A stretch of DNA of 33,315 bases from an uncultured Acholeplasmataceae bacterium (GTDB lineage: Bacteria > Bacillota_I > Bacilli_A > Acholeplasmatales > Acholeplasmataceae), in assembly GCA_927439925.1 (NCBI GenBank), contig CAKMKF010000202.1:1-33315 (forward strand), in the 5' to 3' direction. Positions within the stretch are counted from its first letter, which is position 1. Each line of letters opens with the position of its first letter. Made by a program: the position numbers and the translations under genes. The notes beneath the pieces were generated by a model. The model had not been told where the DNA came from. It was given only the letters and a program-made list of their open reading frames with translations, and made no database searches. Shown here piece after piece: positions 1 to 7,455 of the stretch.

Positions 1-2
1 CC

Positions 3-152
3 GTATGTGATATTTTATTCACACACGAACACAACGGAAAGAATTATGTAGTGTTCGAATTTGTAGACACAAAAGAAGTAAGTGCAGCAATTTATGTCCC
101 AGGTGCAACTGACGATGAAGGATCTTTCTTAGACATCGAAATAGTTTTGTAA
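3..152 (+). CDS. DUF1292 family protein, C-terminal part (5' truncated by window edge)
   Basis: Not in the ORF track. Frame 3 on + reads ...CDILFTHEHNGKNYVVFEFVDTKEVSAAIYVPGATDDEGSFLDIEIVL* with TAA at 150-152. It resembles DUF1292 (YrzB-like) proteins, which often neighbour ruvX and alaS. Confidence 0.65.
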   Translation, partial: VCDILFTHEHNGKNYVVFEFVDTKEVSAAIYVPGATDDEGSFLDIEIVL

Positions 153-539
153 TATTATTACTGCAGCGAGTTCGTCTTTCTTTTGTTTTTGAGACTTACG
201 TCGCTCTGATCCCTTAATCATTGCTTTCATCGCCGACTGCGTAGAAAGTCTTTCATCCCAAAGTACAACTTCTACTTTGGATTTCTCTTCAATCATCTTT
301 TTAAACTCTTCACTAATTTTACCGCGAATACCAATATCGTTATTCATATGCTTAGGAAGACCTAGGACAACGGTATCAATTTTGTATTCATCGACTAGTT
401 TCAAGACTTTAAGTACGGCTTCTTCATATTTATTTTCTGTAAAACGATATGTTTCTATAGCATACGCAATCACACCGGATTCGCTTAAAGCTACACCTAA
501 CGTTTTACTTCCTAAATCAAGACCAATATATTTTTTCAT
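129..539 (-). CDS. ruvX: Putative Holliday junction resolvase / pre-16S rRNA nuclease RuvX (YqgF family)
   Basis: 136 aa; GLDLGSKTLGVALS start, VLGLPKHMNND, VVLWDERLSTQSA motifs; directly downstream of alaS with a 4-bp overlap. Confidence 0.95.
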   Translation of the reverse strand: MKKYIGLDLGSKTLGVALSESGVIAYAIETYRFTENKYEEAVLKVLKLVDEYKIDTVVLGLPKHMNNDIGIRGKISEEFKKMIEEKSKVEVVLWDERLSTQSAMKAMIKGSERRKSQKQKKDELAAVIILQNYFDV

Positions 540-3115
540 AGCTTACTTTCTATCAGCTTAATTGCTGATTCTAAATTGGTTAAATCTTGTGTTCCACCTT
601 GAGCGAGATTTGGTTTACCACCACCAGAACCATTCGTTAGACTTGCTGCATAACGTATTAAATCGTTTGCTTGATTGGTTTCACTCTTGCAAAGGAATGT
701 CGCTTTTCCTTCTTGTATATTTACAAGAAATAAAGTTTCTGCTTTTATTTTATCATAAAGTGCGTCCATCAACTGCTTAATGATTTTAGAATCGATATCA
801 TGAGTTACGATAACTTGTTTTTTAGAAGTTGAATCTTTAATAAACTGATCTAAATTTCCTAGTACATCTGCCTGTTTCAATCGATTCAAATCTTTTTCAT
901 GCTGCTTAGAAAGTTCTTTCAGTTCATGAATATATAATCTTAAATTAATGATATCTTGATAAGACCCAAATAGGCTTGGTTCACTTGGAATAAGCAAGTT
1001 AGAATCTAGTTTATTCATCTTCTCTTTAAGCAAATGAACTTCTTGATATAGTGGCTCCATATAGCCTTTTACCTCATGTTTGACATCACTACCAGTGACA
1101 CCTTCCATACGATAAATTCCAGAACCTATTGATTCATAACTCGTGATTGCGAAATCAATAATTTCTTTTGTGTTTTTAACATGTGTTCCACCACAAAATT
1201 CTTTGCTCCAACCCATGTCAACAACTCTAACAATATCGCCATACTTCTCACCAAATAATGCCATCGCACCTAATTTTTTTGCTTCATCAATTGGAAGTTC
1301 TCTAATGATAACGTCTAGTGGTTTTTCTATTATGTAGTGTTTAACTAATTTTTCAACTTCAATGATTTTCGCATCAGATTCTGTTTCATAATGGTTAAAG
1401 TCAAATCTCCAACTCTTTGGAGATACTTGAGAGCCTTGTTGGTTAGCATGACGCCCAAAGATTTCTTTAATAGCTTGGTGGAATAAATGTGCTGCACTAT
1501 GGTTACGAATTGTTCTTAATCTTGACCTAGGGTCAACGACTGCTAGAACCTCATCACCTTCTTGATATTCTCCTTCAACAACATGTAGGAATTGACCATT
1601 AGGTAGCTTTGAAACATCAGTAACTTCTAGTCCATTGATCTTTCCTTGATCCGCGACTTGTCCACCAGAGGTTGCGTAAAATGGGGTTTGATCTAAGACA
1701 ATACCAGCTTCAAACACTTTAATCACTTTAGCTTCTGCTTGTAGATAATCATAACCAATAAATTTTGATTTTTCGGTAAAGTTTAAATATTCTTCATCTT
1801 GAGCTTTCATTGAACCATGAGAAGTTCTAGCATTTCTAGATCTCTCTTTTTGTTTTTCTAGTTCTTCATAAAATGATTCTTCATCAACTTTTACATTATT
1901 TTCTTCTGCATATTCAACCGTTAATTCGATTGGAAATCCATAGGTATCATAGAGTTTAAATGCTGTTTGACCAGAAATAATTTTTCCTTCTTTATCAATA
2001 GCATCAAGTAAATGTTTTTCACCTTCATTAATCGTTTCTAGGAATTTTTCTTCTTCTTTTAAAACAATCTTTTTAACGATGTCTTTGGTTTCATAAAGGT
2101 TATTATAAAATACTCCCATGACTTCAACTACATCATCAACTAATTTATATAAAAACGGTTCATTTAAATTAAGCTTTCTTCCATACTTAACAGCACGTCT
2201 TAAAAGTCTTCTAAGGACATACCCTCTTCCTTCATTGGAAAGAATAGCACCATCAGAAATCGCGAATGTTAAAGCTTTAATATGATCTGCAATCACTTTA
2301 AATGCCATTTGGTCATTATAGGTAATTCCGGATAACTTTTCAGTGTGTTTGATAATTGGAAAGAATAGATCAGTTTCGAAATTCGTTTTCGTTTGTTGAA
2401 TCACACAAGCGAATCTTTCTAATCCTCCACCTGTATCAATATTTTTATTAGGTAACTCTGGATAATCATCTCTTTTTAATCCTGGTTTGGAATTAAATTG
2501 TGAAAAAACGATATTCCAAATTTCAATATATCTTTCATTTTCTAAATCCAATTCAATTAATTCTTTACCGCGTTGATCGTAAGACTCACCACGATCAAAA
2601 TAAATTTCAGTATCAGGACCACAAGGACCAGGACCGATTTCCCAGAAATTATCTTCTCTTGGAATTAAATGAGATTCTTTTATACCTAAGGATAACCAAA
2701 TGTCTTTAGCTTCGATATCGTCAGGATAATAGGTCATATATAGTTTATCAACAGGAAAACCGAACCATTTAGGATCCGTTAATAGTTCATAGCCCCATTC
2801 AATGGCTTCTTTTTTAAAATAGTTTCCAATCGAGAAATTCCCAAGCATTTCAAAAAACGTATGATGTCTAGCTGTCTTTCCAACATTATCGATATCGTTG
2901 GTTCTAATACATTTTTGAACGTTCGTGATTCTTGGGTTAACGGGTGTTTCAGTACCATCAAAATATTTCTTTAATGGAGCAACCCCTGCGTTAATCCATA
3001 AAAGGGTTGGATCATTTTGAGGTACTAATGAAGCGGATGCTTCAACCTTATGTTTTTTACTCTCAAAAAAGTTCAACCACATTTCTCTTATTTTTGCTGC
3101 TGTCATGTATCTCAT
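536..3115 (-). CDS. alaS: Alanine--tRNA ligase
   Basis: 859 aa; IREMWLNFFESKKHKVEASASLVPQNDPTLLWINAGVAPLKKYFDG N-terminus, FCGGTHVKNT editing-domain motif, C-Ala GGGGKPNLAQGG-type motif; preceded by a T-box leader. Confidence 0.98.
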   Translation of the reverse strand: MRYMTAAKIREMWLNFFESKKHKVEASASLVPQNDPTLLWINAGVAPLKKYFDGTETPVNPRITNVQKCIRTNDIDNVGKTARHHTFFEMLGNFSIGNYFKKEAIEWGYELLTDPKWFGFPVDKLYMTYYPDDIEAKDIWLSLGIKESHLIPREDNFWEIGPGPCGPDTEIYFDRGESYDQRGKELIELDLENERYIEIWNIVFSQFNSKPGLKRDDYPELPNKNIDTGGGLERFACVIQQTKTNFETDLFFPIIKHTEKLSGITYNDQMAFKVIADHIKALTFAISDGAILSNEGRGYVLRRLLRRAVKYGRKLNLNEPFLYKLVDDVVEVMGVFYNNLYETKDIVKKIVLKEEEKFLETINEGEKHLLDAIDKEGKIISGQTAFKLYDTYGFPIELTVEYAEENNVKVDEESFYEELEKQKERSRNARTSHGSMKAQDEEYLNFTEKSKFIGYDYLQAEAKVIKVFEAGIVLDQTPFYATSGGQVADQGKINGLEVTDVSKLPNGQFLHVVEGEYQEGDEVLAVVDPRSRLRTIRNHSAAHLFHQAIKEIFGRHANQQGSQVSPKSWRFDFNHYETESDAKIIEVEKLVKHYIIEKPLDVIIRELPIDEAKKLGAMALFGEKYGDIVRVVDMGWSKEFCGGTHVKNTKEIIDFAITSYESIGSGIYRMEGVTGSDVKHEVKGYMEPLYQEVHLLKEKMNKLDSNLLIPSEPSLFGSYQDIINLRLYIHELKELSKQHEKDLNRLKQADVLGNLDQFIKDSTSKKQVIVTHDIDSKIIKQLMDALYDKIKAETLFLVNIQEGKATFLCKSETNQANDLIRYAASLTNGSGGGKPNLAQGGTQDLTNLESAIKLIESKL

Positions 3116-3136
3116 TTGTAACCCTCCATTTGAATA

Positions 3137-3345
3137 AAAAATAAAACGCCCATAGATATTAATCTAAGGACGTATGTTATACGCGGTACCACCTTAGTTC
3201 TAGAGTAAAAACTCTAGCCCTCTTTAGTCGTTAAGGCCGACATACCTTTTGCTCCCAAATAGCTTTCATAAGTTCCACTCTTCGTTTTCACCAACCACGA
3301 AGTCTCTAAAAATGAAATACTTACTACTTCTTTTGTTCATTGCGA
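3137..3345 (-). promoter_or_regulatory. T-box riboswitch leader of alaS (tRNA-Ala sensing by context)
   Basis: Reverse strand contains the T-box sequence AAGGTGGTACCGCG (+ strand 3182-3195), a Stem I-like GTGGTTGGTGAAAACGAAGAGTGG segment, and a candidate GCU specifier (3261-3263) in GAAAGCUAUUUGGGAGC; followed by a terminator hairpin and alaS. Confidence 0.93.
3146..3173 (-). terminator. Intrinsic terminator of the alaS T-box leader
   Basis: RNA ACGUCCUUAGAUUAAUAUCUAUGGGCGU followed by UUUUAUUUUUU; the ACGUCC/GGGCGU stem plus an inner AU stem sits just downstream of the T-box sequence. Confidence 0.85.
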
Positions 3346-3349
3346 TTTC

Positions 3350-3378
3350 ATTTTAGCATAGCATAGCTAAAAAGTAAA
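3350..3378 (-). promoter_or_regulatory. Putative sigma-A-type promoter of alaS
   Basis: Minus strand TTTACT (3373-3378) -17 nt- TAAAAT (3350-3355), just upstream of the T-box leader. Confidence 0.6.
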
Positions 3379-3413
3379 GTAATAACAAGATATCTAAAAA
3401 ATCTTATTCTAAT

Positions 3414-4664
3414 TTAATATTTATTTCTTTTTAATCTTGGGTAATAAGTTGGATCAAACATCCAATCATTAGCACTCCATAATAAATTTGCTGTAACAAA
3501 GCTTTCTAATCTTAAATTGGTTTGAGTAGCTGATGTTACTGTACTATCTGTTGTATTTTGGATAGCAGTTCCAGTAGCGCCTGGTGTTATGACGAATCCA
3601 GAAATACTTTGTGTATCTAATCTATAACTAGAACTTGATGTACCTAAACCATTGATATAACCAAAGTATCTTGTTGCTTGTCCATTTACTGTTGTTTGAG
3701 TTCTAGCTTGCACAGTGCCCGTGCTAAAACTATTTGAAACTGTTGCTGTATCGTTATTACCAACTAGTCCTCCTGCATAACTAAATGCATAAGCTTGTTG
3801 TTTTCTATTTCCTGTATTATCTGCTTTCGCTTCTGAAGTTACATTTCCAGTAGCATATGTGTTTAAGATACTACCAGTTCCCTCATTTTGTCCGACTAAA
3901 CCACCAGCATATGCGTGTGCATATGCAGAACTATTATTAGTAGTAGCTATAGAATTTGCAATTGAACTAATTGTTGAATTCGAATAAGAGTTATGAATAT
4001 TGCCTAAATTGATTCCCGCAATACCTCCAACGAATGTATATGTGTTTAATGTTTGACCGTTGGCTGTTGTTGATATATCCATGATACCTGATACAGAACC
4101 ACTTACGTAACTATAAACTATGCTACCTGTGTTCTCACCAACAATACCACCTAAACGTAGATCATCTGCTGATACTCCTGTTGCTGTTTTTGTAAGTGTA
4201 AGATTTGCGTTTATTAAACTCACTCTACTAATCAATCCTGAATTTCGATAAAATAGACCTGCATAGCTTGTAGTTCCTGTATTTGTATGTGTTATGTTAA
4301 TATTTATATTTGAAATACTAAACCCATTTCCATGAAATTCACCACTAAATACGCCTGATGTAGATAGTCCAATTGGGGTAAATGCTTGGTTGTTCCAATC
4401 GATATCAGACATTTGGATATAGTTTCCAGACAATGGATATAGTGCTGTACCAATTTCATCTAGGGTAATCATGTCTCCAGCACCGTCAGCAGTTACACCT
4501 ATATAGCCACTAGGAACCCACACTCCAATTTCTAGTACACCATCACCGACTTGAGATGAACCTTGAACACTAGATGCCCAAAAAGCGAATGTTACGCCAA
4601 AAGATGCTAGTAAAAATAGCATAAGTAGAGAAATCATTAGTTTTCCTTTACGAAAATATCGCAT
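3414..4664 (-). CDS. Secreted GLUG-motif repeat surface protein with a SipW/TasA-like N-terminal region
   Basis: 416 aa; N-terminal hydrophobic segment LMISLLMLFLLASFGVTFAFWASSVQGSSQVGDGVLEIGV; repeated GGLVGxNxGxxxxSYSxGxV (GLUG-type) units, e.g. AGLFYRNSGLISRVS, GGIVGENTGSIVYSYVSGSV, GGIAGINLGNIHNSYSNSTI, GGLVGQNEGTGSILNTYATGNV, GGLVGNNDTATVSNSFSTGTV. Confidence 0.8.
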   Translation of the reverse strand: MRYFRKGKLMISLLMLFLLASFGVTFAFWASSVQGSSQVGDGVLEIGVWVPSGYIGVTADGAGDMITLDEIGTALYPLSGNYIQMSDIDWNNQAFTPIGLSTSGVFSGEFHGNGFSISNININITHTNTGTTSYAGLFYRNSGLISRVSLINANLTLTKTATGVSADDLRLGGIVGENTGSIVYSYVSGSVSGIMDISTTANGQTLNTYTFVGGIAGINLGNIHNSYSNSTISSIANSIATTNNSSAYAHAYAGGLVGQNEGTGSILNTYATGNVTSEAKADNTGNRKQQAYAFSYAGGLVGNNDTATVSNSFSTGTVQARTQTTVNGQATRYFGYINGLGTSSSSYRLDTQSISGFVITPGATGTAIQNTTDSTVTSATQTNLRLESFVTANLLWSANDWMFDPTYYPRLKRNKY

Positions 4665-4694
4665 CTTTTCACCTCACTTTTTGCAAACAAAAAA

Positions 4695-4724
4695 GTCAAA
4701 AAAATTAAAAATAATTTTTTTGAC
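4695..4724 (-). terminator. Intrinsic terminator forming the riboswitch expression platform
   Basis: Perfect 13-bp stem GUCAAAAAAAUUA / UAAUUUUUUUGAC with 4-nt loop, followed on the minus strand by UUUUUUGUUUG; lies between the GEMM aptamer and the CDS. Confidence 0.85.
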
Positions 4725-4795
4725 AACTGGCTACCCTTTAAGGTCCTATAGCTTTGCGTCCCTAAGTTTCCCTAGGTTTGCCTTTAACATTCATA
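4725..4795 (-). promoter_or_regulatory. Cyclic di-GMP-I (GEMM-I) riboswitch aptamer
   Basis: RNA GUUAAAGGCAAACCUAGGGAAACUUAGGGACGCAAAGCUAUAGGACCUUAAAGGGUAGCCAGUUGUC. Matches GEMM-I hallmarks GGCAAACC, a GAAA-tetraloop hairpin (CCUAGG-GAAA-CUUAGG), GGACGCAAAGC and GCCAGUU. Confidence 0.9.
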
Positions 4796-4809
4796 TTTAC
4801 TTCAGCAGT

Positions 4810-4839
4810 ATTATACCATTTTTGTGTCTTATAGTGCAA
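4810..4839 (-). promoter_or_regulatory. Putative promoter upstream of the GEMM-I riboswitch
   Basis: Minus strand TTGCAC (4834-4839) -18 nt- TATAAT (4810-4815), with an extended TGG before the -10. Confidence 0.65.
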
Positions 4840-4859
4840 TTAAACTGAGAAAAATATCA

Positions 4860-5300
4860 TTAAACATTATTCGAAAACATTTCGTAATGTAAAATATCTT
4901 CTTCCATGTATGGACCTTTAACAATTTCGAAGCCCAGTTTTTCGTAATAATCCTTCAAATAGGCTTGCCCTGATATACGAACTGGTTCACCTTTGATATC
5001 ATTCATGGATTCAATAATTAGTTTCGTAGCGAGACCATGTTTTCTATATAATGGATCGGTTACGATTCTAGATAATGCATACTCCTTATATTTAACACCA
5101 GGTAAACATAGTCTTAAATATGAGACTACAACTCCTTTATCCTTAATCATGTAATGGATACTTTTTTGATCCTTAAAATCGGTATCTGTGTACAAAATTG
5201 CTTGTTCCATAACAAAAACCTTAAGTCTTAAATCAAGAATTTGATACAGTTCTTCATTTGTTAATTCATTAAATGTCTTTTTTAATATAGCGTATTCCAT
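4860..5300 (-). CDS. GNAT family N-acetyltransferase, ElaA-like
   Basis: MEYAILKKTFNELTNEELYQILDLRLKVFVMEQ...YTDTDFKDQKSIHYMI resembles the ElaA N-terminus; LYRKHGLATKLI acetyl-CoA loop. Start trimmed from 5324 to the internal Met at 5300. Confidence 0.8.
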   Translation of the reverse strand: MEYAILKKTFNELTNEELYQILDLRLKVFVMEQAILYTDTDFKDQKSIHYMIKDKGVVVSYLRLCLPGVKYKEYALSRIVTDPLYRKHGLATKLIIESMNDIKGEPVRISGQAYLKDYYEKLGFEIVKGPYMEEDILHYEMFSNNV

Positions 5301-6129
5301 ATTTAAACACAACTGGTGCACCAAGTGCTGCCCAAACTCCTATCAATAGATATCTAAAGAAATCAAATAGTAATGTATCAGGGAAAACAAATTTTAACCC
5401 TTCTTTTATAGCTAAAGCGATAATTAATCCAAAAATGACCTTGACGATTTGAATCCATATCACTTCTTTAACTTGGTATTGGATATATCTTTTTTCTAGA
5501 TAATATCCAGAAGCGAATCCTACAAAACCACCTGCTGCTATATAGAGATCATGATTTTTAACAAAAAACATTAAAATAATAAATAGTGGTGCGAGCAATA
5601 ATGTATAGATATGCTCATCATCCCCCATTTTATCAACTAGTTTGAACGTATAATGTGCAATGATAAATGCAAGTACAGTTCCTACTATAACATCACTTAA
5701 AAAATGCTGACCTAAGTATACTCTTGAAAGAGGAACTAATATTAGCATTGAAATACCGACATACTTCAACCACTTATATCCAGTTTTTTTCGCTGCATGA
5801 AGTGCTGTATACCCTAAGACACCAGCAGCTTGTGCATGTCCACTAGGAAACGCATAACCTTCAGTGTTCCAATGAGGTTCGCTTTCAATTCCTGGGTAGT
5901 AATAGGGTCTTGTGCGTTGAAATATTTCTTTAAGACCACTATTTACAACTGCACTTACCATAAATGTGAAGACGAACTTATGTGCAAATTTTTTATCAAT
6001 CGTCCAATAAATAATAACTGCGAGTAATATAAATGCGTATTGATCCCCAAGTTGAGTAATGATATAGAAAAACCAATCAAAAACAGGATTTCTTAACGAT
6101 TGAATCCATTTTACGATATCTAAATCCAT
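5269..6129 (-). CDS. PAP2 superfamily membrane phosphatase
   Basis: KEIFQRTRPY, PSGHAQAAG and SRVYLGQHFLSDVIVG phosphatase motifs; multiple TM helices. Confidence 0.88.
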   Translation of the reverse strand: MDLDIVKWIQSLRNPVFDWFFYIITQLGDQYAFILLAVIIYWTIDKKFAHKFVFTFMVSAVVNSGLKEIFQRTRPYYYPGIESEPHWNTEGYAFPSGHAQAAGVLGYTALHAAKKTGYKWLKYVGISMLILVPLSRVYLGQHFLSDVIVGTVLAFIIAHYTFKLVDKMGDDEHIYTLLLAPLFIILMFFVKNHDLYIAAGGFVGFASGYYLEKRYIQYQVKEVIWIQIVKVIFGLIIALAIKEGLKFVFPDTLLFDFFRYLLIGVWAALGAPVVFKYGIRYIKKDI

Positions 6130-7007
6130 TATTTCACCTCAGCCTTTATTTCTTTTTCTTCTTCTTTTGATATGCCTATTAATTGAAAACCATCAGGACG
6201 AGAAAACTCGTTTTGATCATTGATTAATTGTAATGACTTCAATTTTGAAATCATAAATTTACCCATTTGATATCCGTACTCGACTTTATTTCTTACTGCG
6301 TCTGGTTTAAAGTCAAGGATATCATAGGGGATAAAACTAAATAGTCTCTTTGATTCTATATTGACTAAGAGAATATCATTTTTTTCATACTTCTTTGGAT
6401 TAAAGTATCCATCAATAGGAATCGTGATGATGACATCACAATTTTGATTTAATAGTGGTTCAACAGGACAGTTATCTTTTGCTCCACCATCTACATATTT
6501 ATCATCACCAATATCAACAGACCCGAAAAGAACTGGTATAGATGCGCTAGCTAATACTGCGCGATGAGGGTCTTTATATTCATTTAAATGGAACACTTCT
6601 TTTTCCATTCTATGAATCATAACTTGTTCAATTCTATGCCCTTTGTGTATTTTGGCAGCTGTAGCGTATCCTTGAATTTTACTTTCTCTCACCTCTGATA
6701 AAGGTATTTCTTTAGATAGTTTTTCATATAACTCTTGAATATTGAAAAGTCCTTGTTTATCTAATTTGAAGCGATCTAGACCTTGTCCATAGATCTGTGC
6801 ATTATCAATGCGCTCCCATAACTCAATCATTTTATCAAATGTTAAATTCGCCATGACCATAATCGTGTTGATTGCACCAATGGATGTTCCAGATATCGTA
6901 TAGATGTTTTTTAAAATCCCTTCATCATGAAGTGCTTTTAACACTCCGATTTGATAGCTCCCTCGAGCTCCCCCGCCACCTAAAGCGAGTCCAATTTTAT
7001 GTTTCAT
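6129..7007 (-). CDS. Patatin-like phospholipase
   Basis: GLALGGGGARG oxyanion region, GTSIGA (GxSxG), YVDGGAKDN catalytic Asp motif. Confidence 0.9.
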   Translation of the reverse strand: MKHKIGLALGGGGARGSYQIGVLKALHDEGILKNIYTISGTSIGAINTIMVMANLTFDKMIELWERIDNAQIYGQGLDRFKLDKQGLFNIQELYEKLSKEIPLSEVRESKIQGYATAAKIHKGHRIEQVMIHRMEKEVFHLNEYKDPHRAVLASASIPVLFGSVDIGDDKYVDGGAKDNCPVEPLLNQNCDVIITIPIDGYFNPKKYEKNDILLVNIESKRLFSFIPYDILDFKPDAVRNKVEYGYQMGKFMISKLKSLQLINDQNEFSRPDGFQLIGISKEEEKEIKAEVK

Positions 7008-7011
7008 GACC

Positions 7012-7455
7012 TCACCTGTTCTTCATAATCTTTTTTAAACGTCTATCGACATCTTTTTCTTTTAAAGATTCACGTTTATCATAATCTTTTTTACCTTTTG
7101 CTAAACCAATTTCGATTTTACATAGTCCGTCTTTCAAATAAACTTTTAACGGTATGATGGTTAAGCCTTGCTCTCTAGTTTTTGAAAATAATTTTACTAT
7201 CTCTGATTTATGCAAAAGAAGTTTTCTAGGTCTCGTTTCTTCATGATTAAAGATATTCGAAAAATCATACTTTGCAATATGAAGATTGTTGACATAGACT
7301 TCACCATCTTTAAATGTAACAAATGAATCATTGACGGTTACTTTTCCCATTCGAATCGATTTAATTTCACTACCTAATAGCTTGACCCCTGCTTCATAAG
7401 TCTCTTCAATGAAGTAGTCGTGTCTAGCCTTTTTGTTTTGAGCGATAATTTTCAT
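7012..7455 (-). CDS. smpB: SsrA-binding protein SmpB
   Basis: MKIIAQNKKARHDYFIEETYEAGVKLLGSEIKSIRMGKV...GKKDYDKRESLKEKD. Start trimmed from 7533 to Met27 at 7455. Confidence 0.96.
   Translation of the reverse strand: MKIIAQNKKARHDYFIEETYEAGVKLLGSEIKSIRMGKVTVNDSFVTFKDGEVYVNNLHIAKYDFSNIFNHEETRPRKLLLHKSEIVKLFSKTREQGLTIIPLKVYLKDGLCKIEIGLAKGKKDYDKRESLKEKDVDRRLKKIMKNR

Noticed and set aside
277-561. + strand ORF antisense to ruvX
   Set aside because: Fully opposite a well-supported gene; low-complexity Ser/Leu-rich translation without recognisable domain.
562-2709. Short + strand ORFs (562-780, 1143-1337, 2500-2709) and minus ORF 2779-2961 inside alaS
   Set aside because: All lie within the strongly conserved alaS frame; no RBS or domain support.
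3137-3345. Alternative reading of the alaS leader as another riboswitch
   Set aside because: The canonical T-box sequence GGTGGTACCGCG and its position before an aminoacyl-tRNA synthetase settle it.
3379-3413. AT-rich imperfect inverted repeat (AAGATATCT/AAATCTT) after the GLUG gene as a terminator
   Set aside because: Weak, very AT-rich stem with bulges and no clean U-tract; not reported as a feature.
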